Origin: Mycobacterium parascrofulaceum ATCC BAA-614
Lineage (GTDB): Bacteria > Actinomycetota > Actinomycetes > Mycobacteriales > Mycobacteriaceae
DNA length: 64,000 bases
Reading direction: 5' to 3'
NCBI RefSeq assembly: GCF_000164135.1
Contig: NZ_GG770558.1
Span: 121,271-185,270, forward strand
In this document: positions 26,422 to 37,845 of the stretch, piece by piece
Position numbering within the stretch: position 1 is the first letter of the stretch
Layout of the letters: each line of letters begins with the position of its first letter
The notes under the pieces: generated by a model
Database searches by the model: none
What the model was told of the DNA's origin: nothing
Seen by the model: only the letters and a program-made list of their open reading frames with translations
Translations under genes and position numbers: made by a program

Positions 26422-27624
26422 ATGGTCTACCTGGATCACGCCGCTACCACGCCGATGCACCCCGCCGCCGTCGAGGCGATGACGGCGGTGCTGGCCACCG
26501 TCGGCAACGCCTCCTCGCTGCACACCAGCGGCCGGGCGGCGCGGCGTCGCATCGAGGAATCCCGCGAGCTGATCGCCGACCGGCTGGGCGCCCGTCCGTC
26601 CGAGGTCATCTTCACCGCGGGCGGGACCGAGAGCGACAACCTGGCCGTCAAGGGCATCTACTGGGCCCGCCGCGACGCCGAACCGCGCCACCGCCGCATC
26701 GTCACCAGCGAGGTGGAGCACCACGCCGTGCTGGACTCGGTGAACTGGCTCGTCGAACACGAGGGCGCCGAGGTGACCTGGCTGCCGACCGACACCGACG
26801 GCTCGGTATCGGTCGCCGCGCTGCGCGATGCGCTGTCCAACCACGACGACGTCGCGCTGGTGTCGGTGATGTGGGCCAACAACGAGGTCGGCACCGTCAT
26901 GCCGGCCGCCGAGCTCGCCGAAGTCGCGGCCGAATTCGGGGTCCCGATGCACAGCGACGCCGTACAGGCGGTGGGCCAGTTGCCGGTGGACTTCGCCGCC
27001 AGCGGGCTTTCGGCGATGAGCGTGGCCGCGCACAAGTTCGGCGGACCTCCCGGTGTGGGCGCATTGCTGCTGCGCCGCGACGTGACATGCGTACCGCTGT
27101 CGCATGGGGGCGGCCAAGAGCGTGACATCCGCTCCGGGACGGCCGATGTCGCCGGCGCGGTCGGCATGGCCGCCGCGGCCCGAATCGCGGTGGACGGGAT
27201 CGAGGCGAACGGCGCGCGCCTGCGGGCGTTGCGGGATCGCCTGATCGACGGGGTGCTGTCCGGCATCGAGGACGTCGGCCTCAACGGCGCCCGCGGCCCG
27301 TCCCCCGCAAGCGGGAGGTACCCCCAGCGGTTGCCCGGCAACGCGCACTTCACCTTCCGCGGCTGCGAAGGCGACGCGCTGCTAATGCTGTTGGACGCCA
27401 ACGGGATCGAATGTTCGACCGGGTCGGCGTGCACCGCCGGTGTCGCGCAACCGTCGCACGTGTTGCTCGCGATGGGTGCCGACCCGGCCAGCGCCCGCGG
27501 ATCGTTGCGAATGTCGTTGGGGCACACCAGTGTGGATGCCGACGTCGACGCGGTGCTGCGGGTGCTGCCCGCGGCGGTGGACCGCGCCCGCCGGGCCGCG
27601 CTGGCCGCCGCGGGGGCCCCGTAA
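26422..27624 (+). CDS. iscS: Cysteine desulfurase IscS
   Basis: 400 aa PLP enzyme. The N-terminus [16 protein letters not shown], the PLP lysine in [12 protein letters not shown], and the active-site Cys loop [14 protein letters not shown] are all present. It takes sulfur from cysteine for Fe-S clusters and tRNA thiolation; mnmA follows directly, with its ATG adjoining the iscS stop. M. tuberculosis Rv3025c is about 393 aa as I recall; the extra residues here coincide with an in-frame [10 protein letters not shown] stretch encoded by a short dispersed repeat at 27305-27329, in a surface region before [12 protein letters not shown] at 26422 is chosen over an upstream GTG because it begins the conserved domain. 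Confidence 0.93.
   Translation: MVYLDHAATTPMHPAAVEAMTAVLATVGNASSLHTSGRAARRRIEESRELIADRLGARPSEVIFTAGGTESDNLAVKGIYWARRDAEPRHRRIVTSEVEHHAVLDSVNWLVEHEGAEVTWLPTDTDGSVSVAALRDALSNHDDVALVSVMWANNEVGTVMPAAELAEVAAEFGVPMHSDAVQAVGQLPVDFAASGLSAMSVAAHKFGGPPGVGALLLRRDVTCVPLSHGGGQERDIRSGTADVAGAVGMAAAARIAVDGIEANGARLRALRDRLIDGVLSGIEDVGLNGARGPSPASGRYPQRLPGNAHFTFRGCEGDALLMLLDANGIECSTGSACTAGVAQPSHVLLAMGADPASARGSLRMSLGHTSVDADVDAVLRVLPAAVDRARRAALAAAGAP
27305..27329 (+). repeat. Short dispersed repeat copy inside iscS
   Basis: A 25-bp element CCGCAAGCGGGAGG-TACCCCCAGCG, matching 42044-42068 at 23 of 25 positions. It contains a small CCGC-AA-GCGG hairpin. Here it is translated in frame as part of iscS. Confidence 0.6.
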
Positions 27625-28701
27625 ATGAAAATTCTCGCCGCGATGAGCGGGGGCGTCGACTCGTCGGTCGCCGCCGCCCGCATGGTCGACGCCGGGCACG
27701 ACGTCGTCGGCGTGCACCTGGCGTTGTCGAGCGCGCCCGGCGCTCTGCGCACCGGCTCGCGCGGCTGCTGCTCCAAGGAAGACGCCTCGGATGCGAGCCG
27801 CGTCGCCGATGTGCTCGGAATCCCTTTCTACGTCTGGGATTTCGCTGAGAGATTTCAAGCGGACGTGATCGACGATTTCGTGTCGTCGTACGCGCGCGGC
27901 GAGACGCCCAATCCCTGCGTGCGGTGCAACCAGCGGATCAAGTTCTCGGCGTTGTCGGCGAAGGCGCTTGCGCTGGGGTTCGACACCGTGGCCACCGGCC
28001 ACTACGCCCGGCTGTCCGGTGGGCGGCTGCGCCGCGCCGTCGACCACGACAAGGACCAGTCCTACGTGCTGGCCGTGCTGACCGCCGAGCAGCTGCGCCA
28101 TGCCACGTTTCCGATCGGGGACACCCCCAAGGCACAGATTCGCGCCGAAGCCGCCCGCCGCGGCCTGGCGGTCGCGGCGAAGCCGGACAGCCACGACATC
28201 TGCTTCATCCCGTCGGGCGACACCCGGGCCTTTCTGGGCGAGCGCATCGCGGTCCGCCGAGGCGCCGTGGTCGGCGCCGACGGCGCGGTGCTCGCCCAAC
28301 ACGACGGGGTGCACGGCTTCACCGTCGGCCAGCGCAAAGGCCTGGGCATCGCGGGGCCCGGACCCGACGGCCGCCCGCGCTACGTGACCGAGATCGACGC
28401 CGACACCGCGACCGTCCGGGTGGGGGACGCGGCCGACCTGGACGTGCTCGAGTTGCGCGGTCGGGAGCCGGTCTTCACCGCGGGACGACCGCCGTCGGGC
28501 CTCGTCGAGTGCGCGGTACAAGTGCGGGCGCACGGTGAAACCGCCCCTGCCGTCGCCGAATTGGTCGGTGACGAGCTCATCGTGCGGTTGCGCGTCCCGC
28601 TGCGCGGTGTCGCGCGCGGCCAGACGCTGGTGCTGTACCGGCCCGACCCGGACGGCGACGAGGTGCTCGGCAGCGCGACGATCGCCGGCACCGCGCACTA
28701 G
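27625..28701 (+). CDS. mnmA: tRNA-specific 2-thiouridylase MnmA
   Basis: 358 aa. PP-loop [16 protein letters not shown] at the N-terminus binds [19 protein letters not shown] carries the first catalytic Cys and [11 protein letters not shown] the second. MnmA thiolates U34 of tRNA-Lys, Glu and Gln using sulfur relayed from IscS. The ATG directly follows the iscS TAA with no spacing, so the two are one transcript. The stop overlaps the convergent lipoprotein gene by 3 nt. Orthologue of Rv3024c (trmU). Confidence 0.92.
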   Translation: MKILAAMSGGVDSSVAAARMVDAGHDVVGVHLALSSAPGALRTGSRGCCSKEDASDASRVADVLGIPFYVWDFAERFQADVIDDFVSSYARGETPNPCVRCNQRIKFSALSAKALALGFDTVATGHYARLSGGRLRRAVDHDKDQSYVLAVLTAEQLRHATFPIGDTPKAQIRAEAARRGLAVAAKPDSHDICFIPSGDTRAFLGERIAVRRGAVVGADGAVLAQHDGVHGFTVGQRKGLGIAGPGPDGRPRYVTEIDADTATVRVGDAADLDVLELRGREPVFTAGRPPSGLVECAVQVRAHGETAPAVAELVGDELIVRLRVPLRGVARGQTLVLYRPDPDGDEVLGSATIAGTAH

Positions 28702-29333
28702 GCCGGCATGTTCGCGACGATGTTCGTCATCACGATGTCGGACACCGATTGCGCAAAGCCGCACGAGGTGACCTCGAGGATGGCCACCGACCGCAGCCGG
28801 TAGTCGCGGCCGCAGCCACCCGGCCGCAGGTGCAGCGTGCCGGCGTCGGCCGCCCAGTCGCCGACGTACTGCTGGCCGTCCGCGGTGTTCGCGCAGTCCC
28901 CGACCGCCGCCACCAGGGCGCCGAACGCGCGTCGCGCGGTGTCGACATCCCGGTAGGCGGCCGCCCCTTCGGAGATCAGCGCGCCGTCGGGCGGGTCCTG
29001 GAACGTCGTCTTGTGGAATTCTTCGACATCGGGGCCGAACGTCGCCGTCTCGGCGTAGACGAACCGGCATTCGCGCGGTGCGGTGCCCGCGAGGGAGTCG
29101 ATGTCGACGGGGCTGGTGCCGTCCATCGACGGGATGATCGTCAGGTGCTCGCCGGCGCCGGTGATCGCGCGCATCCGCGACTGGTCCAGCAAGATCGTGT
29201 CGACGTTGACGCCTTGCACGTCCCTGCGCGGGGAACCGAAGCCGGCCACCGCCGCGCCGTCCACCACCCGGGTGCATGCCGCAGCCAGCACCACCGCCCC
29301 GCACAACAGCAGCGGCCGTGCCAATCTCGTCAT
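28698..29333 (-). CDS. lpqA: Lipoprotein with PknH-like sensor domain, LpqA orthologue
   Basis: 211 aa. A signal peptide ([15 protein letters not shown]) ends in a lipobox with Cys20 as lipidation site. The mature part, with [22 protein letters not shown] at its start (here [14 protein letters not shown]) and four further Cys including DCANTADG and [10 protein letters not shown], resembles the PknH extracellular sensor domain family of mycobacterial lipoproteins. It sits between mnmA and the Rv3015c-like gene, where M. tuberculosis has lpqA (Rv3016). ATG at 29333 is preferred; a GTG three codons upstream is possible. Ligand unknown. Confidence 0.78.
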   Translation of the reverse strand: MTRLARPLLLCGAVVLAAACTRVVDGAAVAGFGSPRRDVQGVNVDTILLDQSRMRAITGAGEHLTIIPSMDGTSPVDIDSLAGTAPRECRFVYAETATFGPDVEEFHKTTFQDPPDGALISEGAAAYRDVDTARRAFGALVAAVGDCANTADGQQYVGDWAADAGTLHLRPGGCGRDYRLRSVAILEVTSCGFAQSVSDIVMTNIVANMPA

Positions 29334-29439
29334 CCGCGACACGTTTCGCACCCTTCTCGCGTCGAACTTACCCGTGCACACGCGCGGCTGACACCCCTGG
29401 CCGTCGCCGGGTCGGGCGCCGTCGAATACGGTTGGGCCG

Positions 29440-30453
29440 GTGAGTGTTTTCGCGAGGGCCAGCGGCGTCGGCTCGTGGCCCGGCAGCCGGCCGCGGGAGG
29501 CCGCCGAGGTCGTCGTCGGGGAGTTGGCCGGCGCGCTGGCCCACATCGTCGAGCTGCCCGCCCGCGGCGTGGGCGCCGACATGCTCGGCCGGGCCGGCGC
29601 GCTGCTGATCGACGTGGCCATCGACACCGTGCCCCGTGGTTACCGCGTCGCCGCCCGGCCCGGGGCGATCACCCGCCGCGCCGTGAGCCTCCTGGACGAG
29701 GACATGGACGCGCTGGAGGAGGCCTGGGAGGTCGCCGGCCTGCGCGGTGGCGACCGCGTGGTCAAGGTGCAGGCCCCCGGGCCGATCACGCTGGCGGCCG
29801 GGCTCGAGCTGGCCAACGGCCACCGGGCGATCACGGACTCCGGCGCCGTGCGCGATCTGGCGGCGTCGTTGGCCGAGGGCGTGGCCGCGCACCGGGCGGC
29901 GCTGGCCCGCCGGCTGCGGACCCCGGTGGTGGTGCAGTTCGACGAGCCGTCGCTGCCAATGGCATTGGGCGGACGGCTGACCGGGGTGACCGCCCTGAGC
30001 CCGGTGGCGCCGATCGACGAGGCCGTGGCCGTCGGTCTGCTCGACGCCTGTGTCGCCACGGTGGGCGGGGAGGTCCTGGTACACAGTTGCGCCCCCGATC
30101 TGCCGTGGAAGGTGTTGCAGGACAGCAGTTTCAGTGCGGTCTCGGTGGACTCGAGCACCCTTGTCGCGGCGGATCTCGACGGTGTCGCCGCGTTCGTCGA
30201 ATCGGGTCGCGCCGTCATGCTCGGCGTGGTGCCCGGCAGCGCCCCGCAGCGGCGGCCGTCGACCGAAGAGGTGGCCGGCGCGCTGGTTGCGGTGACGGAT
30301 CGCCTCGGCTTCGGGCGATCGGCGCTGCGCGACCGCATCGGCGTCACCCCGGCGTGTGGCCTGGCCGGTGCGACCCCCGAATGGGCGCGCACCGCGATCG
30401 AGCTCGCCCGCACGGCGGCCGAGGCGTTCGCCGAGGACCCCGACGCCATCTAG
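29440..30453 (+). CDS. MetE-core-like protein (cobalamin-independent methionine synthase C-terminal domain), Rv3015c orthologue
   Basis: 337 aa, only the C-terminal TIM-barrel half of MetE, without the N-terminal barrel. Zinc-ligand positions are kept: LVHSCAPD (His and Cys) and TPACGLAGA (second Cys), together with VVQFDEPSLP, the E-P block of MetE. Such core-MetE proteins may take methyl groups from a donor other than methyl-tetrahydrofolate polyglutamate. GTG start at 29440, divergent from lpqA; ligA follows 44 nt later on the same strand. Activity as methionine synthase is not certain. Confidence 0.75.
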   Translation: MSVFARASGVGSWPGSRPREAAEVVVGELAGALAHIVELPARGVGADMLGRAGALLIDVAIDTVPRGYRVAARPGAITRRAVSLLDEDMDALEEAWEVAGLRGGDRVVKVQAPGPITLAAGLELANGHRAITDSGAVRDLAASLAEGVAAHRAALARRLRTPVVVQFDEPSLPMALGGRLTGVTALSPVAPIDEAVAVGLLDACVATVGGEVLVHSCAPDLPWKVLQDSSFSAVSVDSSTLVAADLDGVAAFVESGRAVMLGVVPGSAPQRRPSTEEVAGALVAVTDRLGFGRSALRDRIGVTPACGLAGATPEWARTAIELARTAAEAFAEDPDAI

Positions 30454-30488
30454 CTCCGCCTCGTCGTGGTGTCGGCGTCCTCCGATAG

Positions 30489-32579
<2,091 letters not shown>

Positions 32580-32630
32580 GCACGCACGGGCTCGCCCGAA
32601 ATTGGGGCGCACCGCCCAAGCCGCTCTATC

Positions 32631-33236
32631 GTGGTCGTTAGGACCCAGACGGTGCAGGAGTGCACGCAGGCATCGCCGTGGTCGCCGCGTGAGGCCGAGA
32701 TACTGGCGGTGACCCTGCGGCTGTTGCACGAACACGGCTATGACCAACTGACCGTCGAAGCCGTGGCCGGCGCCGCCCACGCCAGCAAGGCCACGGTGTA
32801 CCGGCGTTGGCCCTCGAAGGCCGAATTGGTGCTGGCCGCCTTCATCGAGGGCGTCCGCCAGGTCGCGCTCCCGCCGAACACCGGCACCTTGCGAGGCGAC
32901 CTCTTGAGCATGGGGGAGACGTGCGGCCAGCACGGCGCCGAGCACGCCAGCACCATTCGCGCGGTGATGGTCGAGGTGTCGCGGCACCCGGCGCTCAACG
33001 ACGCCTTGCAGGAGCAATTCCTCAAGCAGCGCAAGGCGCTGATTCAGCATGTGCTGCGCCAGGCCGTCGACCGCGGTGAGATCAGCGAGGACGTCGTCAC
33101 CGACTAACTCTGGGACCTGCTGCCGGGGTACCTCATCTTCCGGTCCATCATCCCGGGCCGGCCACCCACCCGCCGCACCGTGCAAGCGCTCGTCGACGGG
33201 TTCCTGATCCCGGGTTTGACCAGAACCACCGCGTAA
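32631..33236 (+). pseudogene. TetR-family regulator interrupted by a nonsense codon
   Basis: The frame opens with a standard TetR DNA-binding region, ILAVTLRLLHEHGYDQLTVEAVAGAAHASKATVYRRWPSKAELVLAAF, shown here in pieces YDQLTVEAVAGAAHASK and ATVYRRWPSKAELVL. It stops at a TAA (33105-33107) after ISEDVVTD. Beyond that codon the same frame stays open for 42 codons, reading LWDLLPGYLIFRSIIPG and VQALVDGFLIPGL, exactly what a TetR C-terminus looks like, to a TAA at 33234. A single G-to-T change (GAA to TAA) would explain it. The truncated product (158 aa) keeps the DNA-binding domain but loses the last helices of the dimer interface. The start codon is uncertain. Confidence 0.7.
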
Positions 33237-33284
33237 CGCCGCCTTGATCGCCGAGACGGAATGTGTACGCGCGCGTCTCTTGTA

Positions 33285-33307
33285 CAGTACGGTCCCGTAC
33301 CGTACTG
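33285..33307. promoter_or_regulatory. 23-bp perfect inverted repeat upstream of mmpS
   Basis: Arms CAGTACGGT and ACCGTACTG are perfect reverse complements separated by CCCGT. It lies 102 nt before mmpS and about 50 nt after the tetR remnant. This is the expected form of a TetR operator controlling the mmpS-mmpL transcript. Confidence 0.6.
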
Positions 33308-33408
33308 CCATACGTGTCGATCACGCCCGTCCCGCCGGCAAGTCGCCGCCGATTCGGGGTGACGGCGCCGCCCGATGATCGAAAGGTGAACGGGTGTAGG
33401 GGATTTCG

Positions 33409-33840
33409 TTGGCCGCGTTCGTCAAACGCGGGTGGATGGTGATCGTTGCGGTGCTGGTCGTCGTGCTCGCGGGATTCGCCATCTACCGCCTGAACGGAAT
33501 CTTCGGCTCCCAGAGCGGCACCTCGGCCAACAGCGGCCTGGCCAACGAGATCGTCCCGTTCAACCCCAAACACGTGGTGCTCGAGGTCTTCGGCAGGCCG
33601 GGCGCCACCGCGACCATCAATTACCTTGATGTCAACGCCCAGCCGCAGCAAGTCAAGGACGCGCCGTTGCCGTGGTCGTTCACGATCACCACCACAGAGC
33701 CCGCGGTCATCGGCAACGTCGTCGCGCAGGGCAACGGGGACAGCCTCGGCTGCCGCATCACCGTCAAAGGGGAAGTGAAAGACCAACGCACCGTTGACAA
33801 AGCCGACGCCTACACCTTCTGCCCGGACAAGTCTGGATGA
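33409..33840 (+). CDS. MmpS-family membrane accessory protein
   Basis: 143 aa. One N-terminal membrane helix (VIVAVLVVVLAGFAIYRL) follows a basic KRGW; the periplasmic part has the MmpS beta-sandwich pattern FNPKHVVLEVFGRPGATATINYLD (given as FNPKHVVLEVFG and TINYLD) and ends with KVKDQRTVDKADAYTFCPDKSG-like VDKADAYTFCPDKSG, plus a Cys pair. MmpS proteins partner MmpL RND transporters in export of lipids, siderophores or drugs. A TTG at 33409 starts the frame; no better start is visible. The gene looks intact although its mmpL partner, 7 nt downstream, is broken. Confidence 0.75.
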   Translation: MAAFVKRGWMVIVAVLVVVLAGFAIYRLNGIFGSQSGTSANSGLANEIVPFNPKHVVLEVFGRPGATATINYLDVNAQPQQVKDAPLPWSFTITTTEPAVIGNVVAQGNGDSLGCRITVKGEVKDQRTVDKADAYTFCPDKSG

Positions 33841-33847
33841 ATCCCCG

Positions 33848-35655
33848 ATGAGCAACCACGAACAGTCGCGGGCCTTCGTCCCGCGCACCATCCGCCGGCT
33901 CGCATTGCCCATCCTGCTGTTCTGGGTGGCGCTGGCCGCGATCACCAACATCGCGGTCCCGCAATTGGAAGAGGTTGGCAAGACGCACAATGTGGCGCTG
34001 AACTCGCCCGACGCCCCATCGCTCAAGGCCATCAAGCGCATCGGTGAAAAGTTCGGAGAGTTCGACACCGACAGCTCGGCATGCGCAACCCGGAAAGCAT
34101 GCTCATCCTGGACAAGGTGGCCAAGGCCGTGTTTCACGTCCCCGGCGTCGCGCAGGTGCAGACCATCACCCGTCCCCTGGGCACCCCGCTGGTCCACAGC
34201 TCGCTCGCCTTCGTGGTCAGCAATTCCAGTGCGGTGCAGCGGGAAAACCTGACCTATCAACGAGATCGGGCCGACGATGCCCTCAAGCAGGCCAACGAAC
34301 TGAACAAGACGATCAACATCCTCCGGCAGCAGTACGTCTTGCAGCAGCAGCTGGCCACCACCACCCAAGACGAGACGCAAAGCTTCCACGACACCCTCAG
34401 CACCATCCAGGATCTGCGCGACAAGGTCGCCAACTTCGACGATTTCTTCCGGCCGGTCCGCAGCTACTTCTACTGGGAGAGGCATTGCTTCGACATTCCC
34501 GCCTGCTTCGCTTTCCGGTCACTGTTCGACGCGCTCGACGGCATCGACCAGCTCACCGAGAAGTTCGAGGGTCTCACCGCTTCGCTCGACAAACTCGACG
34601 CGCTGCAGCCGAAACTGGTGGCGCTCATACCTCCGCAGATTGACAGCCAGCAGACCAACCGCGATCTGACGTTGGCCAATTACGCCACGCTGTCCGGCAT
34701 TTACGCGCAGACCGCGGCCGCGATCGACAACGCGACGGCGTTGGGGCGGGCGTTCGACGCCGCCAAGAACGACGACACCTTCTACCTGCCGCCCGACGTT
34801 TTCAACAACCCCGACTTCAAGCGCGGGCTGAAGCTGTTCCTCTCGCCCGACGGCAAGGCCGCTCGCATGATCGTCACGCACGAAGGCGATCCCGCGACAC
34901 CCGAGGGCATTTCGCACATCGATCCGATGGCGAAGGCCGCCCGCGAGGCCCTCAAGGGCACGCCGATGGCGGGGGCGGGGATCTATCTCGGTGGGACCGC
35001 CTCGACGTACAAGGACATTCAGGACGGCGCCAAGTACGACCTGATGATCGTGGCGTTCGCCGCGCTGAGTCTCATCCTGCTGATCATGATGATCATCACG
35101 CGTAGCCTGATCGCCGCGCTTGTCATCGTGGGCACTGTCGCCATGTCGCTGGGTGCCTCGTTCGGGTTGTCGGTTCTGGTGTGGCAGTACCTGTTCGGCA
35201 TCCAGTTGTATTGGGTCGTGCTTGCGCTCGCGGTGATCCTGCTGCTGGCGGTCGGATCCGACTACAACCTGCTCCTGATCTCGCGGTTCAAGGAAGAGAT
35301 CCACGCCGGGCTGAACACCTGCATCATCCGCGCGATGGCCGGCTCCGGATCGGTGGTCACCTCGGCGGGCATCGTCTTCGCCGTCACCATGTGTGCGTTC
35401 GTGTTCAGCGGTTTTCAGGTCCTCGGTCAGATCGGCACGACGATCGGGCTCGGCTTGCTGTTCGACACGCTGATCGTGCGCTCGTTCATGACGCCCTCCG
35501 TCGCGAAAATCCTCGGGCGGTGGTTCTGGTGGCCGCAACGGGTGCGCCCGCGTCCGGCGAGCACGATGTTGCGGCCCTACGGTCCGCGGCCGGCGGTCCG
35601 GCAGCTGCTGCTGTGGGACGACGACGACCACGCGGTGCTGGCGGGATCGAACTAG
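33848..35655 (+). pseudogene. MmpL-family RND transporter with internal deletion and frameshift
   Basis: The ATG at 33848 begins a normal MmpL N-terminus (FVPRTIRRLALPILLFWVALAA, first membrane helix; then [20 protein letters not shown]). At about 34078-34081 the sequence jumps to what is normally residue 450 or so of MmpL4/MmpL5, [20 protein letters not shown], and in a different frame. About 365 residues are missing: the first large periplasmic domain and helices 2-6. The remainder, 34081-35655, is open (524 aa) with the second periplasmic domain, [20 protein letters not shown], and helices 7-12 including [19 protein letters not shown]. It could be translated from ATG 34081 but cannot form a complete transporter. 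Confidence 0.85.
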
Positions 35656-35841
35656 CAGGTGCACTGATTTAGCGCCGGCGCAACGATCGCGGCGCCACAC
35701 CCTGCGGGTGCCGCCGGGTCGGTCAGTAGGATGCGTCCGACGACCGCTCGATCCCTCGTGGCAGAGCGGGCGGGCGATCGTAGATTGCCGACCACATCCG
35801 ATGGGCAATCGTCATCCGACTCAGCTTTCGTGAGGTTCTCC

Positions 35842-37086
35842 ATGCATGTCGCACTTTTCACCGATCTGCACCCCGCCGGCCTCGGAGGGACGCAGGTTTC
35901 GGTGGCCACTCAGCGTCGTGCGCTCGAGCAGTGCGGGCACCGGGTCACGGTCTTCACGGCACCGATGCCCGGCGCGGTCGACCCCGACCCCTGCGTCGTC
36001 GAATTGAAGCCGGTACCCGTCGTCGACGCGATCATGCGCAAGCTGGGCAGGCATGAGGACTTTGTCCTGGTATGGCCCTCCAAGACGAACCGCGCGATCA
36101 TCGACGAGGCGTTCGGCAGCCGCGGGCCCATCGACATCGTGCACACTCAGGGCGACTTGGGGGTGGCGATAGCCGGCGCGGAAGCCGCTCGCCGGCATGG
36201 TATTCCGGTGGTTCAGACCAAGCACACCCGCTACGACACCTATTTCGAGCAAGCCACCCCCGCCCCGCTCTTCCTGGCGGTATTGGTCAGCCAGGTGCAG
36301 AAACGCTATCTGGCACAGAAATTCCACCTGACCCGCGAAAAGGAAAGTGCGGCTTCGCGACTGGCGTGGCAGTTCATGGTGGCCAACGCGCAGGCCGTGG
36401 ACCACCAGATCACCCCGACGCAGCATTTTGCGCGGTCGCTGGCCAGGCGCGGGGTCACCCGTCCGATCTCGGCGATTTCCAACGGGTTTGACGACGACGT
36501 CGTCGACCGGGCCCGCACGGCCGTGGCTGCCCGACTGTCTGACGACGAGCCGTTGCGACTCGTCTGGTGTGGGCGCCTGTCGTCGGAGAAGCGGGCCCTC
36601 GAAGCGATCGAGGCCGTCGCTCAGGTCGACAACTGCACGCTCGACATCTATGGCCAGGGCCACCTGGAGGCGGCGATGAGGAAACTCATCCGCTCCGCCG
36701 GACTCGCGCAACGAGTCCGCCTGCACGGTCGGGTCGACCGCGAAGCCTGTTTGGTCGCGATGGGATCGAGCGATGCCCTGCTGTTCACCTCTTATGACTT
36801 CGACACCCAGGGGCTCGTCCTGCTGGAGGCGGTGGCGATGTCGTCGCCCGTCATCTACTGCGACCCCGCGCTGAGCGAAACCGTTCCCGAAGGCGGGGGC
36901 ATCCTCGCCGCCGATCCGTCCCCGTACGCGGTGGCGGCGGCGATTCGTGTGCTCGCCTCGGATCGCGACAGACTGCGGCAGATGTCCGACGTCGCCACGC
37001 GGCACCGGGACGGCGGCCGGCAATCCGTGCAGACCGAGAAGATCATCGCCATCTACAACAGCCTGCTGGACCGGGTGCCCGCGTAG
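35842..37086 (+). CDS. GT4-family glycosyltransferase
   Basis: 414 aa, GT-B fold. N-terminus MHVALFTDLHPAGLGGTQVS is the donor-side G-G loop of GT4 enzymes; the C-terminal domain has LVWCGRLSSEKR and FDTQGLVLLEAVAMSSPVI, the E-x7-E-like nucleotide-sugar motif (with Gln in place of the first Glu's neighbour). GAGG six nt before the ATG supports the start. Upstream in the intergenic region an imperfect GATTGCC...GGCAATC repeat is visible. There is no counterpart at this place in M. tuberculosis as I remember it; acceptor and donor are unknown. Confidence 0.78.
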   Translation: MHVALFTDLHPAGLGGTQVSVATQRRALEQCGHRVTVFTAPMPGAVDPDPCVVELKPVPVVDAIMRKLGRHEDFVLVWPSKTNRAIIDEAFGSRGPIDIVHTQGDLGVAIAGAEAARRHGIPVVQTKHTRYDTYFEQATPAPLFLAVLVSQVQKRYLAQKFHLTREKESAASRLAWQFMVANAQAVDHQITPTQHFARSLARRGVTRPISAISNGFDDDVVDRARTAVAARLSDDEPLRLVWCGRLSSEKRALEAIEAVAQVDNCTLDIYGQGHLEAAMRKLIRSAGLAQRVRLHGRVDREACLVAMGSSDALLFTSYDFDTQGLVLLEAVAMSSPVIYCDPALSETVPEGGGILAADPSPYAVAAAIRVLASDRDRLRQMSDVATRHRDGGRQSVQTEKIIAIYNSLLDRVPA

Positions 37087-37092
37087 CCGGCG

Positions 37093-37749
37093 CTAGCGCA
37101 GCATGGTGGCCACGATCCCGGCCAGGTAGCCCAGCCGAGCCACCTCCGAGGGCCGGAATTCCGGGCCCGGGCGGCCGAGCACCACCGCCGTGTGCGGATC
37201 GCCCAGCGGGGCCGCGACCATCGTGGTGTCCATGTCGCGCCACGCCTGGGGCACCCAGTCGCCGGTGCTGTCCAGCGCCGCGGCCCGCTCGATCGGCAGC
37301 CACGGGGCGGAATCCGCCCGCGTCTCCGGCGCCCCACGACTGGAGGCCAGGCGGTGCAGCGCGCCGTCCGCGCTGCGCAGCACGGTGCACCAGCTGACAC
37401 GCAGCACGCGGGGCGCCTCGTCGGCCAGGACCTGAAGCCGGGACGCCCGGTCGGCGGCGGCCGCAACGTGGTCGAGCAGCTCCAATTCGCGATGCGCTTC
37501 CAAGAGCCCGGTGTGCGGACGCACGCTGTCCACCCGGACACCGGAAAGCGACTCCGCGGCGGTGATCAGCGTGTCCGGCATCGCTCCCGGCGGCAGCTCG
37601 ATGACCAGGTCGTCGATCGCGTATCCCGAGCTGCGCTCCACCACGTCCAGCGACAGAATGTCGGCGCCCACCGAACCCAGCGCCACGGCCAGCGACCCCA
37701 GGCTGCCCGGGCGGTCGACCAGCTCGATGCGCAACAGATAGGACGGCAC
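37093..37749 (-). CDS. ACT-domain protein, Rv3013 orthologue
   Basis: 218 aa, matching the recalled length of Rv3013. The N-terminal ACT domain reads VPSYLLRIELVDRPGSLGSLAV, here split as YLLRIELVDRPGSLG and VALGSVGADILSLDVVE, the classical amino-acid-binding pattern; a second domain follows (about 80-218) with a weak GAF/ACT-like look. The GTG at 37749 starts just before PSYLLRIEL; longer starts add residues without conservation. Divergent from gatC with 96 nt between. Probably binds an amino acid and regulates something, but no target is known. Confidence 0.82.
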   Translation of the reverse strand: MPSYLLRIELVDRPGSLGSLAVALGSVGADILSLDVVERSSGYAIDDLVIELPPGAMPDTLITAAESLSGVRVDSVRPHTGLLEAHRELELLDHVAAAADRASRLQVLADEAPRVLRVSWCTVLRSADGALHRLASSRGAPETRADSAPWLPIERAAALDSTGDWVPQAWRDMDTTMVAAPLGDPHTAVVLGRPGPEFRPSEVARLGYLAGIVATMLR

Positions 37750-37845
37750 GGCCAACACTGTTGCACAGTGATGCGGGGGCTGCATTTTTACGGATAACCG
37801 GCGGGCCTGAACCCGCGCGCACGCCCGCGGCTAGGCTTTCGTGTC

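Noticed and set aside
33848..35655. Simple one-base sequencing frameshift in mmpL
   Set aside because: Restoring the frame would still leave about 365 residues missing at the junction, so a deletion is required.
35783..35810. GATTGCC...GGCAATC inverted repeat before the GT4 gene
   Set aside because: Only 7-bp arms with a 14-nt spacer; too weak to call an operator without conservation data.
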